DNA of 64,000 nucleotides from Actinoalloteichus fjordicus. GTDB taxonomy: Bacteria; Actinomycetota; Actinomycetes; Mycobacteriales; Pseudonocardiaceae. Of the stretch, positions 1 to 9,099 are shown piece by piece; the stretch's first letter is position 1; every line of letters begins with the position of its first letter. A program made the position numbers and the translations under genes. The DNA lies in contig NZ_CP016076.1 in the NCBI RefSeq assembly GCF_001941625.1, forward strand, positions 2,604,001 through 2,668,000, read 5' to 3'. Below the pieces are notes generated by a model. It searched no databases and had not been told where the DNA came from. It was given only the letters and a program-made list of their open reading frames with translations.

Positions 1-69
1 ACACCCCGTGAACGAGGGGACCGCCCGCTCATCCGGGGCGTCCGGTCTCCACTGGAGGTTTCAAGGAAG

Positions 70-1326
70 ATGACGCTCTTCATCGTGTTGGCAGTGATCG
101 TGCTGCTGATCATCACGGTCGTGTCGCAGGCCGTGCTGGTGATTCCGCAGGCGACCGCGGCTGTGATCGAGAGACTCGGACGGTTCCGTACCGTGGCGGC
201 GCCGGGACTGAACTTCCTGGTGCCCTTCTTCGATCGGGTGCGGGCCAGGATCGACCTCCGCGAGCAGGTGGTCTCGTTCCCGCCGCAGCCGGTGATCACC
301 GAGGACAACCTGACGGTCTCCATCGACACGGTGGTCTACTTCCAGGTCACGGACCCGCGTGCGGCGGTCTACGAGATCTCCGACTACATCATCGGCGTCG
401 AGCAGTTGACCACCACGACGCTGCGCAACGTGGTCGGCGGGATGACCCTGGAACAGACGTTGACCTCCCGCGACCAGATCAACGGCCAGTTGCGGGGCGT
501 CCTCGACGAGGCGACGGGTCGCTGGGGCATCCGGGTCGCCAGGGTCGAGCTGAAGGCGATCGATCCGCCGCCCTCCATCCAGGACTCGATGGAGAAGCAG
601 ATGCGTGCCGACCGGGAGAAGCGTGCCATGATCCTCACCGCCGAGGGCGAGCGGGAGTCGGCGATCAAGACGGCGGAGGGCCAGAAGCAGTCCCAGATCC
701 TCGGTGCCGAGGGCGCCAAGCAGGCCGCCATCCTCGGCGCCGAGGGCGAACGGCAGGCCGCCATCATGCGTGCCCAGGGGGAGCGGGCGGCTCGCTACCT
801 TCAGGCGCAGGGTCAGGCCAAGGCCATCGAGAAGGTCTTCGCCGCCGTCAAGGCGGGCAAGCCGACTCCCGAGCTGCTGGCCTATCAGTACCTCCAGACG
901 CTGCCGCAGATGGCACAGGGCGACGCGAACAAGGTGTGGGTGATCCCCAGCGACTTCAACAAGTCCCTGGAGGGCTTCGCCAGGATGCTCGGGGACAAGG
1001 GCGACGACGGCGTCTTCCGCTACGAGCCGCCCACGGAGGACGTTCCGGAATCGCGACCGGAGGAGGAGGACGAGTCGATCGCGAGCTGGTTCGACACCTC
1101 GTCCGACCCCAAGGTCGCCGAGGCGGTGCGTGCCGCCGAGGAGGTGGCGCGCAAGGAGGTGCCCAGCCCGGTGTCCGGTCTGGGCAGTTCGGCTCGGTCG
1201 AGCGCGCGCGCCGTCGACACGCCTGCGACCGGCCCGACCCTGCCGGGAGCCGCGCAGCGGCCTCCGTTGGGCACGGGTGAGCCTGCACCGGGTCAGCAGC
1301 CGGAATCGGGCGACTCGCGCGGCTGA
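70..1326 (+). CDS. SPFH/stomatin-like (QmcA-type) membrane protein
   Basis: A 418-residue stomatin/prohibitin-family protein, expected to form membrane-attached oligomers that organise membrane microdomains or support membrane proteases. Residues 1-25 form one N-terminal hydrophobic anchor (VLAVIVLLIITVV). The SPFH/Band-7 domain follows at about 26-180, with the typical LGRFRTVAAPGLNFLVPFFD and DPRAAVYEI segments. A long alanine/glutamate-rich helix with repeated GAEG(E/A) units spans about 185-260 and is the usual coiled-coil oligomerisation part. The last 90 residues are acidic then Pro/Gly/Ser-rich and look disordered. Start chosen at the ATG preceded by GGAGG/AAGGAAG. In actinomycetes this family normally follows an NfeD-like gene, whose end may lie just left of the window; that is inference. 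Confidence 0.9.
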   Translation: MTLFIVLAVIVLLIITVVSQAVLVIPQATAAVIERLGRFRTVAAPGLNFLVPFFDRVRARIDLREQVVSFPPQPVITEDNLTVSIDTVVYFQVTDPRAAVYEISDYIIGVEQLTTTTLRNVVGGMTLEQTLTSRDQINGQLRGVLDEATGRWGIRVARVELKAIDPPPSIQDSMEKQMRADREKRAMILTAEGERESAIKTAEGQKQSQILGAEGAKQAAILGAEGERQAAIMRAQGERAARYLQAQGQAKAIEKVFAAVKAGKPTPELLAYQYLQTLPQMAQGDANKVWVIPSDFNKSLEGFARMLGDKGDDGVFRYEPPTEDVPESRPEEEDESIASWFDTSSDPKVAEAVRAAEEVARKEVPSPVSGLGSSARSSARAVDTPATGPTLPGAAQRPPLGTGEPAPGQQPESGDSRG

Positions 1327-1436
1327 GAGCAGACGGTGCCGGGGCCCCGTCCTGCCACGTCCTTCGTGGCCGAGCGGTCCACGGGCCTCGGTGCCTGCTC
1401 CTGCCTCGGACGTCGGCGGGTGGCCGGTCGTCGCCG

Positions 1437-2564
1437 GTGACGAGATCGTTACCCTCAGCGCCCGGCAGCCGGCCTGACGCCGGCGTGTCGGTGCGGTTTG
1501 ATGATCACGTGTCGGCGACTGAGCGAATTGATCCGGTGGCCCGGCGTTCCCTTCCTGCGCATCGAGACCTCGTCTTTGCCGCCCTCGCCGCCGGTGATCA
1601 CTCACGGGCGGCCGAGCTGAGCGAGGCGGCGCTGTTCGCTGTGCAGCAGTGGCAGGCGGCGCCGGACAGGGTCCAGACCGGGCTGATCCACGAGTTGCTC
1701 GACGCGCATGCCGAGGCCTGTAGGCACGGGGCCAGGTCCGGACCCCCGTTGGCCGACTGGCTGCTGAAGCTCCAGCTCGATCGACCCGGTCTGTTCGATC
1801 CGGCGCTGGTCGACTGGGCGGACGCACTGGGTGCGGCGGGCCTGGCCGCCTACCGTCACACGGTCGAGGCCGAATGCGCCGGGCTGCCCGTCGTCCCCTA
1901 TGGCGGCATTCAGTTCCAGGACCGTCGACGGCGGACGGTGCTGCGCATGACCGAGGAGTTGGCCGATCATCTCGGCTGCGTCGATCTGACGGTCTTACAA
2001 CTGTCCAGGGATCTCTCAACCGGCTGGCAGTACCTGCGCATCGCCGTCCTGCTGCATCAGCGGGAGCGCGGCAGCGAGTGCCTCGACTGGGTCGAGAGAG
2101 GACTCGCGGCGACCAGGGGCACCGGAGCCGATGAGCCGCTGCTCGACCTCGCGATGCGCCACTGTCGGTCCGCAGGCCTGTTCGACCAGGCGTTGCGCCT
2201 GCGGTGGGAGGCGTTCGCGGCGGCGCCGAGCCTGGACGGCTATCGGCGACTGCGGGCGGTGGCGGTGGAACATGGCTGCTGGGAGGCCGAACGGCACCGG
2301 GTCCTGGGTCTGCTGCGGGATCCCGCAGGCGATCAAGGACGTCGGGCGGTGTTGATCGAGATCCTGATCTGGGAAGGCGACGTCGAGTCGGCCTGGGCGG
2401 CGGCACTGCGGTACGGCTGCCCCGACGAGTTGCGACGTCGCCTGGTCGACGCGCTGGCCAGGACCGGGGCCGGGCCGACGAGCGGTGCCCGGCCGACGAG
2501 CGGGCACGGTGCCACGATCGTGAAGGGGACGAGGGCCGGGACCGTAAGCCGTAGCCGAGACTGA
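1437..2564 (+). CDS. Hypothetical alpha-helical repeat protein
   Basis: A 375-residue protein with no enzyme motif I can name. It is predicted almost wholly helical, with TPR/solenoid-like segments (AGLFDQALRLRWEAFAAAP; LDGYRRLRAVAVEHGCW) that resemble the C-terminal helical part of actinobacterial SWIM-zinc-finger proteins. No SWIM cysteine/histidine pattern, signal peptide or membrane segment is visible. The last 25 residues are Gly/Thr/Arg-rich and probably disordered. Start uncertain: GTG at 1437 is the most upstream; GTG codons at 1485, 1491 and 1509 are alternatives and none has a clear Shine-Dalgarno. It stands alone between the SPFH gene and a small hypothetical gene. Confidence 0.6.
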   Translation: MTRSLPSAPGSRPDAGVSVRFDDHVSATERIDPVARRSLPAHRDLVFAALAAGDHSRAAELSEAALFAVQQWQAAPDRVQTGLIHELLDAHAEACRHGARSGPPLADWLLKLQLDRPGLFDPALVDWADALGAAGLAAYRHTVEAECAGLPVVPYGGIQFQDRRRRTVLRMTEELADHLGCVDLTVLQLSRDLSTGWQYLRIAVLLHQRERGSECLDWVERGLAATRGTGADEPLLDLAMRHCRSAGLFDQALRLRWEAFAAAPSLDGYRRLRAVAVEHGCWEAERHRVLGLLRDPAGDQGRRAVLIEILIWEGDVESAWAAALRYGCPDELRRRLVDALARTGAGPTSGARPTSGHGATIVKGTRAGTVSRSRD

Positions 2565-3033
2565 CTCCGCGGCCGCTGCGACGGTTCTTGTGGAGTGCGT
2601 CCTCGCCGACGGGGTCGATCAGGACGGACGCGTCCTGCGCTCGCCGCCTGCGAGTCTGCGGAGGCGATGAACGACTGCGGGACGACGATCGACTGCGAGA
2701 CGGCGACGCCTGTTCAGCAGGCGTCCGCCTGGGTGACGACGACACGCCGAAGTGGACTGCCTGCCCGCTGACCTGCGCCGCTTCGCCCGTCGGGAGGACA
2801 ATCAGAGCGTCGTTGATCAGCAGGGGTCACTCCGAGTGATCCACACGTGCCCCGACTCGCCGATCATCGGGGGCACGGGAGTCTGCACACGATGCGCCCG
2901 AAGGGGACTACCCTCGCAACTCATGGATGCCTCCACGCACCGGGATCGACAGACGGGTAGGGCCGCTCGCTACAAGCCGGTCCCGCGCACCGGTCCGCGG
3001 CGCGGGGTCAAGGACGTCGATACGAACGACGCG
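2565..3033. other. Intergenic stretch, no convincing gene
   Basis: About 470 bases with only short overlapping frames of no recognisable content. The one usable signal is an ATG at 2923 preceded by TACCCT about seven bases away. That could be a leaderless start giving the next gene an extra 37 basic residues. Confidence 0.4.
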
Positions 3034-3336
3034 ATGCCCCCCGCAGATGTCGCTCAGGAAGTCGGCGAAGCCGCTCGTCAGCTCGGCGATCAGCTCTCCG
3101 ACACCAACGCCATGCACAGTCTCGCCGACATCGAGCGGATCGTGGCCGGGCTGGCCGCGGCCGTCACCGGTGCCGCCGACGGCTTGGACGGAATCACGCA
3201 GTGGCTGCGCAGTACCGGCTACGGCGGAGACCTGTCCGGGCATGCCAGTGTGGTGGCCGAACGGCTCGCTCATGCGGGCGGTGAACTCGGTCTGCTCGTC
3301 GACGCGGTGCACAAGGCGGCGGGCGAGGCGGAGTGA
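3034..3336 (+). CDS. Small hypothetical helical protein
   Basis: A 100-residue acidic, alanine-rich, all-helical protein of unknown function (ADIERIVAGLAAAVTGAADG; LVDAVHKAAGEAE). Size and helix pattern recall small actinobacterial WXG/ESX-like or PE-type helical hairpins, but the WXG motif is absent, so I do not assign it. ATG at 3034 is the conservative start. An in-frame ATG at 2923 would add a basic N-terminus and may be used without a leader. It ends 43 bases before the aldehyde dehydrogenase gene and may be cotranscribed with it. Confidence 0.5.
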   Translation: MPPADVAQEVGEAARQLGDQLSDTNAMHSLADIERIVAGLAAAVTGAADGLDGITQWLRSTGYGGDLSGHASVVAERLAHAGGELGLLVDAVHKAAGEAE

Positions 3337-3379
3337 CGATCCGCGCCGAGGCGCGCTCAGACGACGGTCGGAGTCGACA

Positions 3380-4819
3380 GTGGACAGTTCGGCGGTGCTG
3401 CGCAACTTCGTCGGCGGCGAGTACGTCGACACGGTGGACGGTGAGACTGCACCGTTGGTCGATCCGTGCACCGAGGAGGAGTTCGGCGCTGCCGGGCTGA
3501 GCCGATGGGCCGACGTCGACGGCGCACTGCGTCGCGCCGAGCGGGCTCAGGAGATCTGGGCTGGCACCACGCCCGCTGAGCGGCAGCGGGCACTGCTGCG
3601 GCTGGCCGACTCCGTGGAGGATGCCGCCGCCGACTTCGTGTTCGCCGAGTGTGCGATGACGGGGAAGCCGGTGCGGCAGGTCGTCGAGGAGGAGCTTCCG
3701 CAGGCCGTCGACCAGATCCGCTTCTTCGCGGGCGCGGCACGCGTGCTGGACGGGACGGCAGGCGGTGAGTACCTCGCAGGCCATGCCTCCATGCTGCATA
3801 GCGAGCCGTTGGGCGTCTGCGCGCAGGTCACCCCGCACAGCCATCCGCTGGTGTTCGCCGCGTCCTCCGTGGCACCCGCCCTGGCGGCAGGCAACGCGGT
3901 GGTGCTCAAGCCTGCCGAGACGACGCCCACGACGAGCCTGCTGCTCGCCGAGCACGCCGCAGCCGTGCTGCCCGCCGGTGTGTTCAACGTCATCTGCGGC
4001 GATCGGGACACCGGGCGGGCGATGGTGGCGCACGAGACGCCCCGGCTGATCGCCCTGACCGGCGCGGTGCGGTCGGGGATGGAGGTCGCGGGCTCGGCGG
4101 CCTCCGACCTCAAGCGGGTGCACCTCCGACTGGGCGGCAAGGCCCCGGCGGTGGTGTTCGGGGACGTGGACGTTCCCGACACGGCGGCTCGACTGGTCCG
4201 GGCCGCCTTCGCCAACGGCGGGCAGGACTGCCTGTCGGCGACTCGGGTGCTGGCCGCCGAGGCCGTCTACGACGAACTGCTGGCCGAGATCGTGGTGCGT
4301 GCTGAGGCACTGCGCACCGGGCCGCCGCAGGACGTCTCGGCCGACTACGGCCCGCTGAACAACGCGGTCCAGTTCGATCAGGTCAACGGAGTCCTGCAAC
4401 GGCTCCCCGACCACGCCGAGGTGCTCACCACCGGCGGGCCCACGGGCGAGCGCGGTTACTACTTCCGTCCCACCGTGATCGCGGGTGTCCACCAGGACGA
4501 CGAGGTGGTGCAGAACGAGGTGTTCGGCCCGGTGCTGACCGTCCAGCGCTTCACCGACGTCGAGGACGCCCTGATGCTGGCCAACGGTGTGCGCTACGGC
4601 CGCGCGGCCAGTGTCTGGACGGCGGACAACGCCCTGGCCGCCAGGGTGGCCGCCGCACTGTCCTTCGGCAGCGTCTGGGTCAACACCCACGGCAGCGTGG
4701 CGGCCGAGATGCCGCACAACGGCTTCCGGCACTCCGGTCACGGCACCGGGGTCTCTCGGCACGGCCTCGACGACTACACCCGCTTCAAACACGTCATGAC
4801 GAGTCTGAAGCCGAACTGA
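3380..4819 (+). CDS. Aldehyde dehydrogenase-family protein with altered active site
   Basis: A 479-residue full-length ALDH-fold protein, closest in feel to gamma-aminobutyraldehyde dehydrogenases (MTGKPVRQV; FANGGQDCLSATRV; the C-terminal EMPHNGFRHSGHGTG block). The catalytic cysteine is present in GGQDCLSATR. Two other conserved catalytic positions are changed. The oxyanion-hole asparagine motif TPWNYP reads TPHSHP, and the general-base glutamate of LELGGK is arginine (HLRLGGKAP). The NAD-binding KPAETTP and the later NEVFGPV motif are intact. Dehydrogenase activity is therefore doubtful; esterase activity or a non-catalytic role is possible. GTG start at 3380 chosen because homology begins at once (VLRNFVGGEYVD). 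Confidence 0.85.
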   Translation: MDSSAVLRNFVGGEYVDTVDGETAPLVDPCTEEEFGAAGLSRWADVDGALRRAERAQEIWAGTTPAERQRALLRLADSVEDAAADFVFAECAMTGKPVRQVVEEELPQAVDQIRFFAGAARVLDGTAGGEYLAGHASMLHSEPLGVCAQVTPHSHPLVFAASSVAPALAAGNAVVLKPAETTPTTSLLLAEHAAAVLPAGVFNVICGDRDTGRAMVAHETPRLIALTGAVRSGMEVAGSAASDLKRVHLRLGGKAPAVVFGDVDVPDTAARLVRAAFANGGQDCLSATRVLAAEAVYDELLAEIVVRAEALRTGPPQDVSADYGPLNNAVQFDQVNGVLQRLPDHAEVLTTGGPTGERGYYFRPTVIAGVHQDDEVVQNEVFGPVLTVQRFTDVEDALMLANGVRYGRAASVWTADNALAARVAAALSFGSVWVNTHGSVAAEMPHNGFRHSGHGTGVSRHGLDDYTRFKHVMTSLKPN

Positions 4820-5073
4820 CCTCCTCGGTACAGGCGCCGGACCCGAAGTGCGCGGTTCGGGCGCGGCCTCGGGACACCGGCCGGGGGGCAGTCCCGGCTG
4901 CTCGGCGGAATCACCACCAGCCACCACGCCGCGTCGGTGTGCTCGGGCGGCTCGACGGGAGCGGTCGCGGGCACGGACGAGCCTCGCCGGTGCCGTCGCA
5001 ACCGTAGACGGCGTGTTGCGCGCCGGGCCTCGACCAGGCCCGTGTCGTGCGCTCTCGCGACGAGCCTGCGCGC

Positions 5074-5556
5074 TCAGCCGCGCGGCGGGCGCACCCGGAT
5101 CGTCGGGGCGTGCCGGACGGGGAAGTTCACCGAATTGGCGATGAAGCAGGTCTCGTGTGCCCGGTGATGCAGGTCGGTTGCCTCGCCGACCATGGACTCA
5201 CTCGTCACGGTGACCACCGGTGCCAGGACCACCTCGGTGAATCGGCCGCCGGTGCGGGCAGATTCGTGCATCACCCCGCGTGCGGAGTCCACGTACTCCA
5301 CGACCACGACTCGGCCGAGTGAGCACAACGCGAGGTAGCTGAGCATGTGGCACTGTGACAACGCCGCGAGGAGGAGCTGCTCGGGATTCCACCGGCTCGG
5401 GTCGCCGACGAACGCGGGGTCGGCGCTGCCCTCGATGACGGGCAGACCGGCCGAGGCGACGTCGTGCGACCGCTCGTAGTCCCGATAACCCGAGGTGCCC
5501 GCGCCGGTGTTCCCGGTCCAGGACACCGCGACCTCGTAGTGGTGTTCGCGGGGCAT
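5074..5556 (-). CDS. OsmC family protein
   Basis: A 160-residue OsmC/Ohr-fold protein, expected to reduce organic hydroperoxides in the cytoplasm with a cysteine pair. Both conserved cysteines are visible, in NPEQLLLAALSQCHMLSYL and later in HETCFIANSVNFPV, along with the conserved Glu next to the first. Start chosen at the ATG at 5556, preceded by GAGAGG with seven bases spacing. An upstream in-frame ATG at 5595 would add 13 residues without homology. The gene points away from the dehydrogenase and towards it in transcription, so the two converge in the 250-base gap at 4820-5073. Confidence 0.85.
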   Translation of the reverse strand: MPREHHYEVAVSWTGNTGAGTSGYRDYERSHDVASAGLPVIEGSADPAFVGDPSRWNPEQLLLAALSQCHMLSYLALCSLGRVVVVEYVDSARGVMHESARTGGRFTEVVLAPVVTVTSESMVGEATDLHHRAHETCFIANSVNFPVRHAPTIRVRPPRG

Positions 5557-5787
5557 CCGACTCGCCTCTCTCTGCGGGATCTGTTCGGGCGTCATCCTGC
5601 CGCCACCGGTCCGTCGCGGCTCACGGTCTCCCTCGGACCAGGAGGGACGCAGGCGGACGATCGAGGGCCGTCGGCTGCTGAATTCTGCTCCGCAGTGTCC
5701 ATGGTCAGTCCGGTCAGTCCGGGCCGCCGGGCAGGGGACGGCCGGGCCGGGAGTTCGACAGCCGCCCCGGCCGCTGATCGTCGCGCA

Positions 5788-6336
5788 TCAGTCCGGCCGC
5801 TCGGCATCGGTGATCGCGAGGGCCAGGGTGACGAGGCGATCGACCTGGTCGGAGCGGTCGAGCAGGACGTGGTGCAGCTGGGCGTCCAGCGCATGAACGA
5901 GGGTCGCGGCGGTCACCGTCGCGTCCGCGTCCCCTCGACCGCACCGACGCAGGTGATGAGCCACCTCGGCGATCAACCGGTCGGTCAGCGCACCCAGCAC
6001 CGCGAGGCCCGCAGGCACCCTGGGGGCGTGTCGGTGCATCAGGGCGTGCAGCCGGGGTCGGTCATGATGCAGCGCGGCGACCTCGGTCGCGAGTACGGCC
6101 ATGGTGTCGGCGAACGGCGGCTCGCGGCTGCGGAGTTCGGCGAGCACCACAGTCAGCCGAGCCCGGGTCGCCTCGACGTGGCGCAGCGCCAAGGCGTAGA
6201 GCAGGGCCTGCTTGTTCGGGAAGTACTGGTACACCGTCCCGATGGACACACCCGCGCGTTCGGCGATGTGATTCGTGGTCGCGGCAAGGCCGTCCCGGTC
6301 GAAAAGCTGAGCAGCCGCCTCCAGGATGAACTCCAC
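5788..6336 (-). CDS. TetR family transcriptional regulator
   Basis: A TetR-type repressor of about 182 residues. The N-terminal helix-turn-helix is clear (TTNHIAERAGVSIGTVYQYF, then PNKQALLYAL), followed by a ligand-binding helical domain. The GTG at 6336 begins inside helix 1. In-frame coding-like sequence continues upstream (RRTPRQQRSRDTVEFIL), so the true start is probably further upstream at a rare ATT/ATC codon near 6385-6396. It is divergent from the alpha/beta hydrolase gene with essentially no intergenic space, so it may control that gene and itself. Confidence 0.8.
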   Translation of the reverse strand: MEFILEAAAQLFDRDGLAATTNHIAERAGVSIGTVYQYFPNKQALLYALALRHVEATRARLTVVLAELRSREPPFADTMAVLATEVAALHHDRPRLHALMHRHAPRVPAGLAVLGALTDRLIAEVAHHLRRCGRGDADATVTAATLVHALDAQLHHVLLDRSDQVDRLVTLALAITDAERPD

Positions 6337-6436
6337 CGTGTCCCGTGAGCGCTGCTGGCGCGGTGTCCTGCGGGGTTCGGCGATGATCTTCCCAATGCGA
6401 GTTGTCGGGGCGTCCGTCCCGTCGAAGACTACCGGT

Positions 6437-7375
6437 GTGCATGACGACTACCTGGCCTTACTGCCCGATGAACTGTGCCCCGACCCCCTGCCCGCCCGTC
6501 GCACCACCTGGTGGCGATGGCGGGACATGGACGTTCATGTCGAGCGGGTGGGCGAACCCGACGCGCCCCGGCGTGCACTGCTGCTGCACGGCGCGGGCGG
6601 CAACGCGGCGGCGATGTGGCCGATCGCGGCTCAGCTCGCCGGTCGCGGCGTCGAACTGGTCGTTCCGGACCTGCCCGGCTTCGGCCGGACGCGGACTCCT
6701 CGGCGGGGTGCGGTGCGGCTGCGGGACTGGATCGACCTGGCCGGTGATCTGCTGCGTGCCGAGCGTCGCGATGACGCACGACCGCTGACGTTGATCGGCG
6801 CCAGCATGAGCGGGATGATCGCCTACGAGGTCGCCGTGCGGACCGGCCTGGCCGACCGGGTCGTCGTCACGTGTCTCGTGGACTCTCGCGACGCTCGGGT
6901 CCGGCGGAAGGCGGCCCGTGCCCCGTGGCTGGGTGCCGTCGCGAGACCCGTGCTGCGGTGGGCGGCGGGACCGTTCGCGCGAGTGGAGCTGCCGCTGCAC
7001 CTGCTGGTGAACATGCGGGCGATGAGCAACATCCCGGCGCTGGTCGATCTGGTTCTGCGGGATCGCAGCGGCGGCGGCAACCGGATGCCGCTGGGCTTCG
7101 TGCGGAGCTTCCTCGACGCGGTCCCGAGCGTGGAGCCGGAGCTGGTCACCGCTCCCGAGTTCGTCCTGGCGCATCCGGCGGCGGACAGCTGGACCCCGGT
7201 GGAGCTCAGCCTGCCCTTCTTCGAGCGGCTCGCCGCACCCCGACGACTGGTGCTGCTGCCGGACGCCGGGCACTTTCCCATCGAGCCCGCCGGGATGCGG
7301 ATGCTCGTGGACCTGCTCGCCGAGGACCCCCGTTCGGCGGACGCGACCGGGTCCCGGCCGAGCGATCGGCCGTGA
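6437..7375 (+). CDS. Alpha/beta hydrolase
   Basis: A 312-residue serine hydrolase of the alpha/beta fold with unknown substrate. The oxyanion region LLLHGAGGNAAAMWP, nucleophile elbow LIGASMSGMIAYE (serine flanked as Gly-Ala-Ser-Met-Ser) and the C-terminal catalytic histidine block LLPDAGHFPIEPAG are all present. GTG at 6437 is chosen because the frame upstream overlaps the divergent TetR coding region; ATG codons at 6383 and 6395 are alternatives. The divergent TetR gene is the obvious candidate regulator. Confidence 0.8.
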   Translation: MHDDYLALLPDELCPDPLPARRTTWWRWRDMDVHVERVGEPDAPRRALLLHGAGGNAAAMWPIAAQLAGRGVELVVPDLPGFGRTRTPRRGAVRLRDWIDLAGDLLRAERRDDARPLTLIGASMSGMIAYEVAVRTGLADRVVVTCLVDSRDARVRRKAARAPWLGAVARPVLRWAAGPFARVELPLHLLVNMRAMSNIPALVDLVLRDRSGGGNRMPLGFVRSFLDAVPSVEPELVTAPEFVLAHPAADSWTPVELSLPFFERLAAPRRLVLLPDAGHFPIEPAGMRMLVDLLAEDPRSADATGSRPSDRP

Positions 7376-7632
7376 GGCGGACCCCTCGGCCGCCGATGCC
7401 GACGCGGCGGCGGGCCGACGGGCACCGGGCGGCACATTCTCTCCGGTGAGATCCGACGCCGTTCGCGGGGGAGCGGGCCGGGCAGGCCCTGCCGGATCGT
7501 GCGCCCTGCTGCCTGCCTCGTCGTGCCGGGCGGCACCGCCACCCCTGCCCGCCCGGCCTGCCCCGGGCCCAGCCCGCACTGGGACGGGCCCCGGGTCGCC
7601 GCCGATGGTCCGATCGGGGACGGAGCGGCCCG

Positions 7633-9045
7633 TCAGCCGCCCGCCACCACCGGACGGCGGCCCTGCCACGGCCTGGCCGTCTCGAAGGCGTGGCAGGCCG
7701 CCAGGACGGCGGCGTCGGCATGCCGGGGTCCGACCACCTGGAGCCCGATCGGCAGGCCGTCGCGGGTGAATCCGCAGGGGACGGTCGCGGCGGGCTGCTG
7801 GGTCATGTTGAAGGGATAGGTGAACTGCGTCCAGCTCGTCCACCTCGGCCCGCTCGACCCGGCGGGCGACTCGCGGCCCGCCTCGAAGGCGGGGATGGGC
7901 ATCGTCGGCGTCAGCAGCAGGTCGTAGCGCTGGTGGAACCGGCCCATCAGCGCGCCGAGGGCGGCACGGCAGGCGTTGGCGGTGAGGTAGTCCAGCGCCG
8001 AGTACTCGGCGCCCTGCTCGGCGATCTCCCGCAGGCCGGGGTCGAGTCTCGCCCGCTGCCGATCCGACAGCGCCTCCAGCGACTTCGCCGCACCGGCGAA
8101 CCACAGCGTATGGAACTCCGTCACCGGGTCGGTGAATCCGGGATCGACCTGCTCCACGACGGCGCCGAGCTCGGCGAACACCTCGACCGCCGCCGCGACC
8201 TGCTCCGCGACCTCCTGATCCACCTCGACGTAGCCGAGGTCGGGACTGAACGCGATCCGCAGGCCCCGCACGCCCGCCCCGAGAGTCTCGACGAAGGGCG
8301 TCGTCGGCGCGGGGAGAGCCGACCAGTCCCGGGGATCGGGCACCGCCACCGCGTCGAGCAGCAGTGCGGCGTCGGCGACCGTCCTGGTCATCGGGCCGAC
8401 ATGGGCCAGGGTGCCGAAGGGGCTGCTCGGATAATGCGAGATCAGACCGTAGGTGGGCTTCAGTGCGAAGATCCCGCAGAAGCTGCCGGGAATGCGCACC
8501 GATCCGCCGCCGTCGGTGCCCAGCGTCAACGGCGCCATGCCCAGCGCCACGGCCGCCGCGCCGCCCCCGCTGGAGCCGCCCGCCGTCCGGCCGGGGTCCC
8601 AGGGATTGCGGGTGACCCCGGTCAGCGGGCCGTCGGTGACGCCCTTCCACGCCAGTTCGGGCGTGGTGGTCTTGCCGACGAACACCGCGCCCTGCTCCCG
8701 CAGCCGCGCCACGGAGGGCCCGTCGGCGTCCCAGGGCTGCGAGACGTCGGTACTGCGCGAGCCCCGCATGGTGGGCCAGCCCTTGGTCAGCAGCACGTCC
8801 TTGATAGAGACCGGGATGCCGTCGAGCGGGCCCAGCGGTACGCCTCGGCGAAGCCGGTCGGTGGCCGCGTCGGCCGCGGCCAGCGTCGTCGCCTCGTCGA
8901 GGAGGCAGAACGCGTTGACCTGCCCGTCGAGGCGATCGATCCGGGCGAGCACCGCCTCAGCCGCCTCCCGAGGCGTCGTCTCACCTCGGTCGAAGGCGGC
9001 TCGCAGCTGCCCTGCCGTCGACTCCGCCAGGTCCTCGCCCACCAT
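7633..9045 (-). CDS. Amidase (amidase-signature family)
   Basis: A 470-residue amidase-signature hydrolase. The Ser-cisSer-Lys triad is intact: Lys82 in VSIKD, Ser158 in GGSSGG and nucleophile Ser182 in GTDGGGSVRIP. The 24-residue spacing between the two serines is the family norm. It should hydrolyse an unidentified carboxamide to an acid plus ammonia or amine. RBS GAGGAGG precedes the ATG. It lies 54 bases downstream of the D-2-hydroxyacid dehydrogenase on the same strand and is probably cotranscribed with it from the promoter holding the first GntR-type operator near 10175, placing it in the catabolic regulon. Confidence 0.9.
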   Translation of the reverse strand: MVGEDLAESTAGQLRAAFDRGETTPREAAEAVLARIDRLDGQVNAFCLLDEATTLAAADAATDRLRRGVPLGPLDGIPVSIKDVLLTKGWPTMRGSRSTDVSQPWDADGPSVARLREQGAVFVGKTTTPELAWKGVTDGPLTGVTRNPWDPGRTAGGSSGGGAAAVALGMAPLTLGTDGGGSVRIPGSFCGIFALKPTYGLISHYPSSPFGTLAHVGPMTRTVADAALLLDAVAVPDPRDWSALPAPTTPFVETLGAGVRGLRIAFSPDLGYVEVDQEVAEQVAAAVEVFAELGAVVEQVDPGFTDPVTEFHTLWFAGAAKSLEALSDRQRARLDPGLREIAEQGAEYSALDYLTANACRAALGALMGRFHQRYDLLLTPTMPIPAFEAGRESPAGSSGPRWTSWTQFTYPFNMTQQPAATVPCGFTRDGLPIGLQVVGPRHADAAVLAACHAFETARPWQGRRPVVAGG

Positions 9046-9099
9046 TGCCTCCTCGTCCTCACACGTCGTCGATCGCCTGTCCGCCTGCCAGGGCGGTGG

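Noticed and set aside
61-2745. Very long open frame on the minus strand (894 codons)
   Set aside because: Arg/Pro/Ser-rich shadow of two rightward genes with clear protein character; long antisense frames are expected at this GC content.
6458-8650. 730-codon minus-strand frame overlapping the hydrolase and amidase
   Set aside because: Overlaps two well-supported genes and has only low-complexity content.
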